Positions 9,597-18,582 of a DNA stretch of 64,000 bases are shown here, piece by piece; position 1 is the stretch's first letter, and every line of letters starts with the position of its first letter. This DNA is from Lachnospiraceae bacterium (GTDB lineage Bacteria > Bacillota > Clostridia > Lachnospirales > Lachnospiraceae). The stretch spans positions 1 through 64,000 of the forward strand of contig JAFYGB010000010.1 in assembly GCA_017543445.1 (NCBI GenBank), in the 5' to 3' direction. Under the pieces are notes generated by a model, which saw only the letters and a program-made list of their open reading frames with translations, was not told the DNA's origin and did no database searches. Made by a program: the position numbers and the translations under genes.

Positions 9597-10691
9597 CTAA
9601 ACCTCCGGTCTTGAAACCGAAACTTCTCCGTCTTTTACATTAAACACACGGTCAATGTGAAAACGGTTTTTTATAAATTCATCCAGTCCTGTACATGTGA
9701 TAAAGGTCTGAACGTCTTTAATGCTTTTTAAAAGATAATTCTGACGTTTGACATCCAGTTCGCTCAAAACGTCATCCAGCAAAAGGATCGGAATTTCCTT
9801 CGTTACCCTCTTTACGATCTCGATCTCTGCCATCTTCAGAGAAAGAGCAACGGTCCGCTGCTGGCCCTGCGAACCATACTTTCGAACGTCCACATCATTG
9901 ATCAGAAAGTTTATATCATCCCGGTGAGGACCGGTCAATGTCATCTTCTGATAGATCTCGCGGTCTCTTCTTTTCTTCAGCTTCTCCGCGAAATCCTCCT
10001 CTGTCACATCCGGCTCATAAAGAATATCCAAATGTTCCTTACCTCCGGACAGATCACTGTGGATCTTTTGAATGAGCGGCCGCAGCATGTCGATGAATTC
10101 TCTACGGAAACGTATCAGTTCGCATCCGTATTTGCATAGCTGCTCATCCGAAATATCAATGTACTCCTCATATCCTCGCCCGGTGTAGTAATCTTTCAAC
10201 ATCTGGTTACGATTGATGAGTACTTTGTTATAGCTCACCAGCGAATGAATGTATAATTTCTTCAGCTGGCACAACTCGGTATCAATAAAGCGTCTTCTCT
10301 CCGCAGGACCATTTTTAATGATCTGCATATCTTCCGGCGAGAAGAAGACCATATAAGCATTACCGAAGAGTTCACTGGCACGCCGAAGCGGTAATCCATC
10401 TACCGCGATGCCTTTGGATTTATTCTTCTTCAGATGCATGTCGATGCGGGTCTTATAACCTGCCTTCTCCAGGATCATCTTAATGTGTGCTTCTTCTTCT
10501 CCAAATCGTATGATATCCCGGTCTTTTGTTCCGCGATGAGATTTGGTAGAACCACATAAATAGATGGCTTCGAGAAGATTTGTCTTCCCTTGTGCATTAT
10601 CCCCATAGAAGATGTTGACATGATCGTCAAATTCGACCGCGGCCTGTGAATAATTACGGTAATTCAAAAGTTCAATGGATTTTATTACCAT
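9597..10691 (-). CDS. recF: DNA replication and repair protein RecF
   Basis: A 364-residue SMC-like ATPase that helps load RecA on gapped DNA. Walker A is GDNAQGKTN near residue 30, the signature is SQGQQR near residue 275, and Walker B is ILLLDDVLSELD near 304. It lies two bases downstream of the S4-domain gene, so the two are translationally linked. Confidence 0.95.
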   Translation of the reverse strand: MVIKSIELLNYRNYSQAAVEFDDHVNIFYGDNAQGKTNLLEAIYLCGSTKSHRGTKDRDIIRFGEEEAHIKMILEKAGYKTRIDMHLKKNKSKGIAVDGLPLRRASELFGNAYMVFFSPEDMQIIKNGPAERRRFIDTELCQLKKLYIHSLVSYNKVLINRNQMLKDYYTGRGYEEYIDISDEQLCKYGCELIRFRREFIDMLRPLIQKIHSDLSGGKEHLDILYEPDVTEEDFAEKLKKRRDREIYQKMTLTGPHRDDINFLINDVDVRKYGSQGQQRTVALSLKMAEIEIVKRVTKEIPILLLDDVLSELDVKRQNYLLKSIKDVQTFITCTGLDEFIKNRFHIDRVFNVKDGEVSVSRPEV

Positions 10692-10693
10692 CT

Positions 10694-10909
10694 TTAACCT
10701 GCTTTTTTGATCGATATCGTTTCTCCGTTAAATGTTACCATGTCTCCATCATAGAGTTTCTTTCCTCTTTGTGTTTCCACGGCTCCATTTACCAAAACTT
10801 TACCCTGGTTGATCATGATCTTTGCTTCCAGACCGGATCCGACCAGGTTTGCGGCTTTTAGAGCCTGACCGAGTTTGATGAACTCTTCTCTCAATGTTAT
10901 CGTGATCAT
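10694..10909 (-). CDS. S4-domain RNA-binding protein (YaaA/RlbA type)
   Basis: A 71-residue protein made almost only of an S4 RNA-binding fold (FIKLGQALKAANLVGSG, then KVLVNGAVETQRGKKL). The small S4 protein between dnaN and recF is a constant of Bacillota origin regions and is called YaaA or RlbA in Bacillus subtilis, where it is linked to large-subunit ribosome assembly. It is tightly packed with recF downstream and 15 bases from dnaN. Confidence 0.88.
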   Translation of the reverse strand: MITITLREEFIKLGQALKAANLVGSGLEAKIMINQGKVLVNGAVETQRGKKLYDGDMVTFNGETISIKKAG

Positions 10910-10924
10910 AATCGAAACTCCCTA

Positions 10925-12031
10925 TCAAGCCTGCGCGAAGTTCACCGGCAGAATCAGGTAAATGTAAGTTTCCTCTTTATCCTTGATGAAGCAGGGAGCC
11001 TTTGGGTTCATCATGTAGATATCTACATTTTCATCATCGATGACACGTAGCGCATCCAGAAGAAAACGAGGATTGAAACCAATCTTGATATCATTTCCCT
11101 CTTTTACAACTCCCAGATCCTCACAAAGAGAACCAATGGAAGAACGCATGGAAAGCTGCAGATTGGAATCTTCTACCGTAAAAATCAAAGGCTTCTTATC
11201 GGACTCCTTCACCAGCAAAGTAGAACGATCGATACAATTCAGAAAGTCTCTCTTATTCACGGAGAGCTTCGTCGAATAATCATTATTCAACATGTTATCG
11301 ATCTTAAAGTATTCACCGTCGATCAGACGGGAAACTACCAATGTATCCTCGAAAGCAAACAGGATATGGTTCGTTCCGAAGTAGATCAATACTTCATCAT
11401 CTACACCACCTGTTAAGATCTTCGCGATCTCACTTAAAGTCTTACCGGGAACGATCACCTTCGTATCGTCGTATTTATCCTTCAATTCCACACGGCGAAT
11501 GGAAATACGATGGCCATCCAGAGAAACCAGACGCAGGATGCCGTTTTTGATCTCCATTAACTCACCGCTCATCAGACGGTTGTTTTCATTCTCCGAAATA
11601 GAGAAGATGGTCTGACGGATAATATCCTTCAAAGTCATCTGGGAAAGGCTGATATAACTCTTATGTTCGAACGAAGGAAGCGCCTGAAAATCATAACCAT
11701 CATAACCGGCGATATTGAAGACTGCCTTCTCACATTCGATGGTCATATTGGAATTCTCATCCGTAGTAATGATGATATCATTATCCGGAAGTCTGCGAAT
11801 GATCTCAGAGAATATCTTCGCTTCGATCGCTATTCTTCCGGGCTGGGTGATATTTCCTTCAATCGTTGTTTCAATACCGAGTTCGGTATCGGTAGCTGTA
11901 AGTTTGATCTTATTACCTTCTGCATTGATCAGAATGCATTCCAGGATCGGCATCGTAGTCTTTCCGGGAATCGCTTTCAGAACCGTAGATACAGCTTTGG
12001 ATAAAATGTCCTTTGAACATATGATCTTCAT
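10925..12031 (-). CDS. dnaN: DNA polymerase III beta subunit (sliding clamp)
   Basis: A 368-residue clamp with the three-repeat fold of the family; it encircles DNA and tethers the polymerase. It starts MKIICSKDIL and ends with the typical MNPKAPCFIKD...YLILPVNFA block. The ATG at 12031 has AGGAG eight bases upstream. A longer frame starting with TTG at 12052 would place the ribosome site inside the gene and is rejected. The DnaA-trio-bearing intergenic region lies immediately upstream. Confidence 0.97.
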   Translation of the reverse strand: MKIICSKDILSKAVSTVLKAIPGKTTMPILECILINAEGNKIKLTATDTELGIETTIEGNITQPGRIAIEAKIFSEIIRRLPDNDIIITTDENSNMTIECEKAVFNIAGYDGYDFQALPSFEHKSYISLSQMTLKDIIRQTIFSISENENNRLMSGELMEIKNGILRLVSLDGHRISIRRVELKDKYDDTKVIVPGKTLSEIAKILTGGVDDEVLIYFGTNHILFAFEDTLVVSRLIDGEYFKIDNMLNNDYSTKLSVNKRDFLNCIDRSTLLVKESDKKPLIFTVEDSNLQLSMRSSIGSLCEDLGVVKEGNDIKIGFNPRFLLDALRVIDDENVDIYMMNPKAPCFIKDKEETYIYLILPVNFAQA

Positions 12032-12094
12032 TTTTGATGCTCCTTTCAACAAGCAAACAAAGGCTGCGCCTTATTCTCTTTTTTTAGTTTAATA

Positions 12095-12291
12095 CAGTAG
12101 TAGTAGTAGTAGGGACTGTGGAAACGTTGAAACCATCATTTAAGCCAGTAAAATCAAGGGTTTCATGCATCTGAAAACTCAGTGGAATCCACGTAAAAAT
12201 GCTGTGTAAAACCATGGGGTTTTCCACATGATATTATTTGTTAATGATGCTACTTCACATCTTGAACAGCAATGTGTAAAGATTATACACT
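12095..12291. other. oriC: oriC, dnaA-dnaN part: DnaA-trio and DnaA boxes
   Basis: A TAG triplet is repeated five times in a row (12098-12112). Next comes GG, then a DnaA-box-like TGTGGAAAC (12117-12125). Read on the minus strand the order is box, short GC-rich step, CTA repeats, then an AT-rich run. That is the order described for the Bacillus subtilis basal unwinding system, in which DnaA binds one strand through trios. Further box-like sites are TTTTCCACA (12220-12228, one mismatch to TTATCCACA) and TTATACACT (12283-12291). No gene lies in 12032-12293. Confidence 0.7.
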
Positions 12292-12293
12292 TT

Positions 12294-13667
12294 TTAGTTC
12301 AGGGAGAGTTTCTTCTTCAGGACATCGATGGTGGATGCCAGAGCCGGATTCTTCTCCAGTTCATTTTCGATTTTTGTTATTCCGTGGATGACGGTCGCAT
12401 GGTCACGTCCTCCCAGAGCATCACCGATCTTCGTAAGCTGAAGATTGGTAAGGGAACGGCACAGATACATAGCGACCTGACGCGCTGTCGTAAGAGAAGC
12501 AATACGCTTATTCGATATCAGATCTGCTACGGTGATACCGTAATGATCGGCAACGATCTTCAGGATATATTCCGGAGTAAGTTCTTTTTTATCATCCGGG
12601 GAAATGAAATCCCTGAGTGCTTCTTCAGCAACATCCAGCGTGATCTCGGTTTTATTCAACTTCGAAAATGCGATGATCTTCGTAAGTGCACCTTCGATCT
12701 CACGAATATTCGTTTTGATGTTGGAAGCGATGTATTTGATCACTTCATTATCTATACTGAAGCCTTCGAGTTCTTCCTTCTTACGAAGGATCGCCATACG
12801 CGTCTCATAATCCGGAGCGGATATATCGACGGTAAGTCCCATTTCAAAACGGGAACGAAGACGTTCTGCCAGTGTAGTAAGTGCTTTCGGCGGTTTATCG
12901 GAGGAAATAACGATCTGCTTCTTCGCTCCGTGCAGATGATTGAAGGTATGGAAGAATTCTTCCTGGGTACTCTCTTTATCTGCAATGAACTGGATATCAT
13001 CGATCAGCAGCACATCGATATTTCGATACTTATTTCTGAATTCGGAAGTTGCGGTATTACTCTTATCTTTGATCGCATCGATCAGTTCATTTGTAAACTG
13101 TTCGCTGGTGATATAGAGAATACGTGCATCCGGCTTATTCTTCAGGATATAGTGGGCAATGGAATGCATCAGGTGCGTTTTACCCAGCCCCACGCCTCCG
13201 TAAATAAACAAAGGATTATAACGCTCTGCCGGTGATTCGGCCACAGCAAGAGAAGCCGCATGAGCAAATTTATTATTCGCTCCTACGACGAAGGTATCAA
13301 ATGTATATTTAGGGTTCAGATTGCTGTTTAAGGAAGACATGGTAACGGGAGCTCCCTGAACGCTTTTGGGCTCCGAATGTGCGATCGTGGAAAATTCGAT
13401 CTCCACATCGATACCGGTCACGGACTCAATCGTAGTCTTGATGAAGTTATGGTATTTATGCTCGATATAATCGATCATAAAATCCTGTCCGTCCGGAAAG
13501 ATGATCAAAAGTGTGTCCCGTCCGTCCTTCGAGAAAAAATAGGCAGGGGTGAGAGGCTTGATCCAGGTATTATAGAGGGCATCGACGATCTCATATTCCT
13601 TCTGTGTTTCTTCTTTGATTTCTTCCCATCGATCCTTGATGATAGAAATCGCTTTGTCGTAATTCAT
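12294..13667 (-). CDS. dnaA: Chromosomal replication initiator DnaA
   Basis: The 457-residue initiator. Domain I spans about residues 1-90 and domain II is very short. The AAA+ domain has Walker A GGVGLGKTH (residues 157-165), Walker B LLIDDIQF and sensor motifs. Domain IV ends with the DnaA-box-binding signature GGRDHATVIHG. It is flanked by DnaA boxes on both sides and starts the leftward replication operon. Confidence 0.98.
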   Translation of the reverse strand: MNYDKAISIIKDRWEEIKEETQKEYEIVDALYNTWIKPLTPAYFFSKDGRDTLLIIFPDGQDFMIDYIEHKYHNFIKTTIESVTGIDVEIEFSTIAHSEPKSVQGAPVTMSSLNSNLNPKYTFDTFVVGANNKFAHAASLAVAESPAERYNPLFIYGGVGLGKTHLMHSIAHYILKNKPDARILYITSEQFTNELIDAIKDKSNTATSEFRNKYRNIDVLLIDDIQFIADKESTQEEFFHTFNHLHGAKKQIVISSDKPPKALTTLAERLRSRFEMGLTVDISAPDYETRMAILRKKEELEGFSIDNEVIKYIASNIKTNIREIEGALTKIIAFSKLNKTEITLDVAEEALRDFISPDDKKELTPEYILKIVADHYGITVADLISNKRIASLTTARQVAMYLCRSLTNLQLTKIGDALGGRDHATVIHGITKIENELEKNPALASTIDVLKKKLSLN

Positions 13668-13746
13668 AAGGTCCTCCAGAATGTGTTTCAGCGGATCGAT
13701 TTAGAGGAAGGCACATACACCCCCCACTATAATAGAATCCTCTTAA

Positions 13747-13775
13747 ATTATATAATAAGACCGCCCAAAAAGCAA
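13747..13775 (-). promoter_or_regulatory. Probable dnaA promoter
   Basis: Minus-strand -10 TATAAT (13747-13752) with a 17-base spacer to a weak -35 TTGCTT (13770-13775), about 80 bases upstream of the dnaA ATG. DnaA boxes lie just upstream, so autoregulation is plausible. Confidence 0.5.
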
Positions 13776-13800
13776 GTAAAAAATAGGAAGAGAAAGAAAC

Positions 13801-13898
13801 TTATCCACATTTTTTCAACAAATTGTGGATAAGTCAAAGTGGAAGAATGAGAATATCCGATTAAGTTATAAACACAGTGTTAATAAAAATGTTGATAA
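13801..13898. other. oriC: oriC, dnaA-rpmH part: DnaA box cluster
   Basis: Two perfect DnaA boxes face each other: TTATCCACA (13801-13809) and TGTGGATAA (13824-13832). Two weaker ones follow, TTATAAACA (13866-13874) and TGTTGATAA (13890-13898). The surrounding 13,740-13,960 is AT rich and gene-free. Genes diverge from here (dnaA leftward, rpmH rightward). Confidence 0.85.
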
Positions 13899-13962
13899 CT
13901 GTTTAAAACCCCAAAAATCGTGTTCAAACCCTTAAAAAACGGGAAAAATCTTCAAATATTGC

Positions 13963-13991
13963 TTGACGAAAGGGTAGCATTCCAATATAAT
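13963..13991 (+). promoter_or_regulatory. rpmH promoter
   Basis: -35 TTGACG (13963-13968), 17-base spacer, perfect -10 TATAAT (13986-13991), followed about 35 bases later by AAGGAGG and the rpmH ATG. Confidence 0.85.
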
Positions 13992-14041
13992 GTGGTATGT
14001 GTCTAACTATGCAAATTTACCGATAAGGAGGTGTATGGCAC

Positions 14042-14176
14042 ATGAAGATGACATTCCAGCCGAAGAAGATCTCTCACGCAAGAGTACATGGTTTTCGTTC
14101 GAGAATGAGCACTGCAAACGGCAGAAAAGTTCTTTCCGCTAGAAGAGCTAAGGGCAGAAAATCCATCGCTGTTTGA
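14042..14176 (+). CDS. rpmH: 50S ribosomal protein L34
   Basis: A 44-residue, very basic protein starting [19 protein letters not shown] and ending [11 protein letters not shown], the classic L34 sequence. The ATG at 14042 lies 10 bases after AAGGAGG (14025-14031); an ATG at 14035 is out of frame. It is the first gene of the rightward rpmH-rnpA-yidD-yidC-khpB series. Confidence 0.97.
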   Translation: MKMTFQPKKISHARVHGFRSRMSTANGRKVLSARRAKGRKSIAV

Positions 14177-14208
14177 TAAAATCAGTCTCATAAGAGTATA
14201 AGAACTAT

Positions 14209-14239
14209 GGTCGCATCCTTTATGTGACCTTTTCTTTTT
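14209..14239 (+). terminator. Terminator or attenuator between rpmH and rnpA
   Basis: GGTCGCAT and ATGTGACC form an 8-bp stem with one mismatch, followed by TTTTCTTTTT. It would let rpmH be made in excess over rnpA. Confidence 0.6.
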
Positions 14240-14262
14240 CTTAAAGCACTTAGGAGGTATTT

Positions 14263-14607
14263 ATGAGAAATATACCTTCCCTTAAAACGTATCGGGATTT
14301 TCAGGAAGTTTACTCCGCCCGAAGATCCTGCGCCAACCGTTATCTTATCCTGTATAAGAAAGAGGTTGACGACCCTGAAAAGAATGCCCGCATAGGTATC
14401 TCGGTATCCAAAAAAGTAGGAAACAGCATAATCAGACACCGCATAACCCGCCTGATCCGGGAGAGTTATCGTTTAAACCGGGATAGAATGAAAGAAGGCA
14501 GTGATATCATTGTGGTCGCAAGACCCGAAGCAAGGGACCTCGGATTTAAAGAAATCGAAGAAGCATACCTGCATCTGCTTAAGAAGCAGGAATTGCTGAA
14601 CGTGTAG
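14263..14607 (+). CDS. rnpA: Ribonuclease P protein component
   Basis: A 114-residue basic protein that supports the RNase P RNA in removing 5' leaders from pre-tRNAs. The RNR-type signature appears as [17 protein letters not shown] near residue 52. AGGAGG precedes the ATG. It lies 20 bases before yidD. Confidence 0.95.
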   Translation: MRNIPSLKTYRDFQEVYSARRSCANRYLILYKKEVDDPEKNARIGISVSKKVGNSIIRHRITRLIRESYRLNRDRMKEGSDIIVVARPEARDLGFKEIEEAYLHLLKKQELLNV

Positions 14608-14627
14608 TTTTTCGGAGGATAGAAGCG

Positions 14628-14840
14628 ATGAAACATGTTATGATTCGTATGATACGCTGGTATCAGAAATATTTGTCTCCTTTAAAACGGTTTTCTCGCT
14701 GCATTTACACACCCACCTGCTCTCAGTATGCCATCGAAGCGATTACCAAATACGGCGCCTTAAAAGGCGGATGGATGGCATTTAAACGCATACTTCGTTG
14801 TAATCCGTTTGCAAAAGGTGGTTATGATCCGGTTCCTTAA
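14628..14840 (+). CDS. yidD: Membrane protein insertion efficiency factor YidD
   Basis: A 70-residue YidD family protein with the conserved core [28 protein letters not shown] and the ending [14 protein letters not shown]. It sits between rnpA and yidC as in most bacteria and assists insertion of membrane proteins at YidC/Sec. Confidence 0.95.
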   Translation: MKHVMIRMIRWYQKYLSPLKRFSRCIYTPTCSQYAIEAITKYGALKGGWMAFKRILRCNPFAKGGYDPVP

Positions 14841-14857
14841 GAGAGGAAAAAATATTT

Positions 14858-16237
14858 ATGAACTTTTTAGCTTTAACTAAATACGACGGTGCTATCATCG
14901 GCCCGGTTGCGAGACTTCTGGGACACATCATGGAGGCCATCTTCAGTTTCACCGGTCTGTTTGGTATCTTTAACATCGGTCTGAGCATCATCATCTTTAC
15001 GATCGTTATCAAAGCGCTCATGATCCCGATGTCGATCAAGCAGCAGAAATTCACGAAGATGAACGCCATTATCTCTCCCGAGATCCAGATGATCAACAAG
15101 AGGTACGCCGGGAAGAAAGATCAGGCGTCGATGATGAAGCGTAATGAAGAGACCATGGCCGTATATAACAAATACGGTGTTAAGCCTACCGGCGGTTGTC
15201 TTCAGCTGATCATCCAGTTCCCGATCCTGCTCGCACTCTACCGTGTTGTTTGGAATATCCCCGCGTACGTAGGACGCATGCGTGATATCTACTATAACAT
15301 CATCGGTGTTCTCTCCGAAAAATTCAGCGGATTTATGTCCAATGAAGGTTTTACCAAACTCCTGGCTAACCAAGGCACATCGATCAATGCAGATAAGATA
15401 GCAAAGATCACGGAAACATTTGCCGACAGTAATGCTTCACCAGAGGCGATGACCATAGCGAAGAACTATCTGGTCGACGCGATGTATGCTTTTGATGGTG
15501 GTGAATGGGAGACTTTCAGAAACACTTTCACCGGTATCGGTGATATGGTCGGAAGTACCGGAGATACCGTCGCACAGTCTGTTGACAAGATCGAGTCCAT
15601 GAACTCGTTTTTGGGATTGAATCTTTCGATCTCTCCCATGAATTATGTTACAAACGCTGCAAAATTCGGTTTTTGGATCATTGTAGCTGCGATCATGATC
15701 CCGCTTCTTTCGGGTCTGATCCAGTACATCAGTACGAAGATCTCACTCGCAGCGCAGGAACGCCAGAAGGCTTCCTCTTCCATCACAAAGAAGCCGGAAG
15801 AAGAGAATTCATTCGTTCAGAGCATGAACATGATGGTAAAGATCATGCCGGTCGTTTCGATCTTCTTCTGTTTCATGTTCCCTACCTGTATCGGCGTATA
15901 CTGGGTCATCTCCAGTTTGGTACAGTTGATCATTCAGATCTGCGTAAACAACTACATGGATAAACTGGACATCAACGATGTCGTAGCGAAGAACATGGAG
16001 AAGATCAATGCGAAACGCGCCCGTATGGGTCTGGCACCTCAGAAGGTGACGAGGGTCGCTAATATCACCCAGCAGCTCGAAGAAGATCAGGCTGCACTGG
16101 ATGAAAGAGCCAGAAAGCGTGAAGAACAGATCAAAGCTTCTACGGAATATTATAAGAATACTACGGGTACCGGAAGACTTTCTTCCAAAGCGAACATGGT
16201 CGCGCAGTATAACGAAAAGAATAAAAACAAAAAGTAA
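14858..16237 (+). CDS. yidC: Membrane protein insertase YidC/SpoIIIJ
   Basis: A 459-residue YidC/Oxa1/Alb3 insertase that places membrane proteins in the bilayer with or without SecYEG. The first hydrophobic helix is at about residues 35-58. The conserved cytoplasmic hairpin contains QQKFTKMNAI, and GGCLQLIIQFPILLALYRVVW forms the next helix. A region of about 110 residues between helices 2 and 3 (about 165-265) is larger than in Bacillus SpoIIIJ. The C-terminal tail of about 80 residues is strongly charged and probably ribosome facing. It is followed 17 bases later by khpB, its usual partner. Confidence 0.93.
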   Translation: MNFLALTKYDGAIIGPVARLLGHIMEAIFSFTGLFGIFNIGLSIIIFTIVIKALMIPMSIKQQKFTKMNAIISPEIQMINKRYAGKKDQASMMKRNEETMAVYNKYGVKPTGGCLQLIIQFPILLALYRVVWNIPAYVGRMRDIYYNIIGVLSEKFSGFMSNEGFTKLLANQGTSINADKIAKITETFADSNASPEAMTIAKNYLVDAMYAFDGGEWETFRNTFTGIGDMVGSTGDTVAQSVDKIESMNSFLGLNLSISPMNYVTNAAKFGFWIIVAAIMIPLLSGLIQYISTKISLAAQERQKASSSITKKPEEENSFVQSMNMMVKIMPVVSIFFCFMFPTCIGVYWVISSLVQLIIQICVNNYMDKLDINDVVAKNMEKINAKRARMGLAPQKVTRVANITQQLEEDQAALDERARKREEQIKASTEYYKNTTGTGRLSSKANMVAQYNEKNKNKK

Positions 16238-16254
16238 GGTACGGAGGTTATTAA

Positions 16255-17016
16255 ATGGCAGATTTTATCAGAGTCGAAGGTAAGACCGTTGAAGATGCGC
16301 TTACAGAAGCGACTGTTATTCTCGGAACGACCAGCGAAATGATCGATTTTGAGGTCATTGAAAAGGGATCCAGCGGTTTTTTGGGTATCGGCAGCAAGCC
16401 GGCCATCATTAAGGCCAGAAAGAAAATGACCCTGGTCGATAAAGCAATCGAGTTTTTGGAAAATGTATTTGATAAGATGGGCATCGTCGTAGATATTCAG
16501 GGTTCGATGAACGAAGAAGAAAAGACGATCGATATCAATCTTACCGGTTCCGATATGGGTAATCTCATCGGTAAGAGAGGCCAGACACTGGACTCCCTGC
16601 AGTACCTCACCAGCCTCGTTGTCAACAAGGAAATGGATGAGTACATCCGCGTAAAGCTGGATACCGAGAACTATCGTGAGAGAAGAAAAGAAACGCTGGA
16701 GAACCTTGCGAAGAACATTTCCATGAAGGTTAAGAGAACCAAGCGTCCCGTTAAGCTCGAGCCGATGAACCCTTATGAGCGCCGCATCATCCACTCCGCT
16801 CTTCAGGATGACAAATATGTATACACAAAGAGTGAAGGTGAGGAGCCTTTCCGTCATGTAGTCGTTATGCTGAAGAAAGAGAAGCGTTTCTCTTCCGACC
16901 GCAGCGAGCGTACCTATCGTTACGACCGCGGCAACAGCTACGGCGGTGGATACAACCGCAACTACGGTAACAAGAACTACGGCAACACCGATAAATCCGG
17001 CGAGGGTGAGGAATAA
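16255..17016 (+). CDS. khpB: RNA-binding protein KhpB (Jag/EloR, KH-R3H)
   Basis: The 253-residue protein has a Jag_N domain (residues 1-52, with KGSSGFLGIGSKPA), a linker, a type II KH domain centred on GNLIGKRGQTLDSLQYL (about 100-120) and an R3H domain (about 165-210, NPYERRIIHSALQ). KhpB with KhpA binds RNA and affects cell elongation in Gram-positives. The last 35 residues form a Gly-, Tyr-, Asn- and Arg-rich tail, not normal for the family core. The position after yidC is conserved, and a terminator follows. Confidence 0.93.
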   Translation: MADFIRVEGKTVEDALTEATVILGTTSEMIDFEVIEKGSSGFLGIGSKPAIIKARKKMTLVDKAIEFLENVFDKMGIVVDIQGSMNEEEKTIDINLTGSDMGNLIGKRGQTLDSLQYLTSLVVNKEMDEYIRVKLDTENYRERRKETLENLAKNISMKVKRTKRPVKLEPMNPYERRIIHSALQDDKYVYTKSEGEEPFRHVVVMLKKEKRFSSDRSERTYRYDRGNSYGGGYNRNYGNKNYGNTDKSGEGEE

Positions 17017-17038
17017 TCCTTCTATCTGAACCGATCGA

Positions 17039-17083
17039 AAATCCGGCGGGCATTTTTGAAAAATGCCACGCCGGATTTTTACG
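17039..17083 (+). terminator. Terminator after khpB
   Basis: Long stem: AAATCCGGCG with a GGCATTTTT inner arm pairs back to CGCCGGATTT, followed by TTTT. It closes the rpmH-khpB unit. Confidence 0.8.
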
Positions 17084-17097
17084 GCTTGAAAGACCGA

Positions 17098-17106
17098 TGG
17101 TATAAT
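17098..17106 (+). promoter_or_regulatory. Extended -10 promoter of mnmE
   Basis: TGGTATAAT is an extended -10 element. No good -35 stands at 16-18 bases. It lies about 65 bases upstream of the mnmE ATG, directly after the khpB terminator. Confidence 0.5.
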
Positions 17107-17171
17107 GCTATTATACAAGGGTGATTTCGTATATTTCTTCAAAACAGACCGATGGTCTTAAAGGGGTTTGA

Positions 17172-18566
17172 ATGAGTAGATTCACGGAAAAAGGAAAAAC
17201 ATTTGCCGCAATCGCGACCGCGATGAGTCCGGGAAGCATCGGAATCATAAGAATCAGCGGACCGGAGTCGTTTGAAGCGATCCAAAAGATCTTCAAACCG
17301 GCCCATGCAGCACGTTTTTCCAAAATGGAGACACATACCGTACATTACGGCCATATTCTATCCGAGAACGGCACGGTGATCGATGAGGTCATGGTGCTTC
17401 TGATGCGTGGACCGAAGAGTTTCACGGCGGAGGATACCGTGGAGATCGATACCCACGGAGGTATCCTGGTGACCCAGCAGGTGTTTGAACGAGTGCTTTC
17501 GACAGGGATACGTGTCGCCGAACCCGGTGAATTTACAAAACAGGCCTTCCTAAATGGTCGTGTCGACCTGTCTGAGGCGGAGGCCGTGATGGATCTCATC
17601 AACTCGAAGAATGCATTTGCCGCGAGCGCTGCTCTCTCCCAACTGCAGGGCTCCGTGAAAAATAAGATCCAGTCGATGCGGGAAGATATTCTGGACGCGG
17701 TCGCTTATATAGAAGCCGCGCTGGATGATCCCGAACATATTTCACTGGATGGTTACACTGCGCAGTTGAAAGCGAAACTGGAGCCGATGAAGACTTCGAT
17801 CGATCGGATGATCGAGACTTATAAGGACGGCGCGGTGCTGAAAGAAGGCGTAAAAACGGTGCTTTTGGGTAAGCCGAACGCCGGTAAATCCTCACTTTTG
17901 AATGCGCTTCTGGGACGGGAACGAGCGATCGTTACCGACATTGCGGGAACGACGCGGGATACTCTGTCCGAACAGGTCAATATCGGCGGGATCGGGTTTG
18001 AATTTACTGATACGGCCGGAATCCGGGAGACACAGGATGTCGTCGAGACCATCGGCGTCGAGAGGTCCATCTCGCAGGCGCAGGAGGCCGACCTTCTGCT
18101 GTTCGTAGCGGACGCTTCTCTCCCACTCGATGAGAACGACCGAAGGATCTTAAAGATCCTGAAAGAGAAAAAGAGTCTCGTTTTATACAATAAGACGGAC
18201 CTTACACCGCAGCTTACGATCGAGGAGTTAAAGGAGTATTGTGCGCCTGAGACGATCCTGCCGGTTTCCGCAAAGACCGGCGAGGGCATGGACGCGATCA
18301 AAAACCGCCTCGTGGAAATGTTTCGCGCGGGCGAGCTTTTATACAACGATGAGGTCCTGATCACGAATGCTCGGCATAAGGAAGCCCTGGAAAATGCACG
18401 AGGATCGCTTCTACAGGCGCTGGAGGGCATTTCCGAGGATGTGAGTGAGGATTTCCTCACGATCGACCTTTTGGACGCGTACGAGGCGCTGGGACGCATC
18501 ACCGGAGAAACTCTCGATGACGACGTGGCGGACCGGATCTTTGAAAAATTCTGTATGGGTAAGTAA
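17172..18566 (+). CDS. mnmE: tRNA modification GTPase MnmE
   Basis: A 464-residue GTPase that, with MnmG, modifies uridine 34 of certain tRNAs (cmnm5U). The N-terminal domain binds a folate cofactor. The inserted G domain has the P-loop GKPNAGKSS (223-231), DTAGIRE and NKTD. The protein ends in the catalytic C-terminal motif CMGK. It lies 16 bases upstream of mnmG. Confidence 0.96.
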   Translation: MSRFTEKGKTFAAIATAMSPGSIGIIRISGPESFEAIQKIFKPAHAARFSKMETHTVHYGHILSENGTVIDEVMVLLMRGPKSFTAEDTVEIDTHGGILVTQQVFERVLSTGIRVAEPGEFTKQAFLNGRVDLSEAEAVMDLINSKNAFAASAALSQLQGSVKNKIQSMREDILDAVAYIEAALDDPEHISLDGYTAQLKAKLEPMKTSIDRMIETYKDGAVLKEGVKTVLLGKPNAGKSSLLNALLGRERAIVTDIAGTTRDTLSEQVNIGGIGFEFTDTAGIRETQDVVETIGVERSISQAQEADLLLFVADASLPLDENDRRILKILKEKKSLVLYNKTDLTPQLTIEELKEYCAPETILPVSAKTGEGMDAIKNRLVEMFRAGELLYNDEVLITNARHKEALENARGSLLQALEGISEDVSEDFLTIDLLDAYEALGRITGETLDDDVADRIFEKFCMGK

Positions 18567-18582
18567 AGAAAGCGTGAGATAG

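Noticed and set aside
12098..12112. TAG repeat as a plain microsatellite
   Set aside because: Its place beside a DnaA box and AT run in the origin fits a DnaA-trio better.
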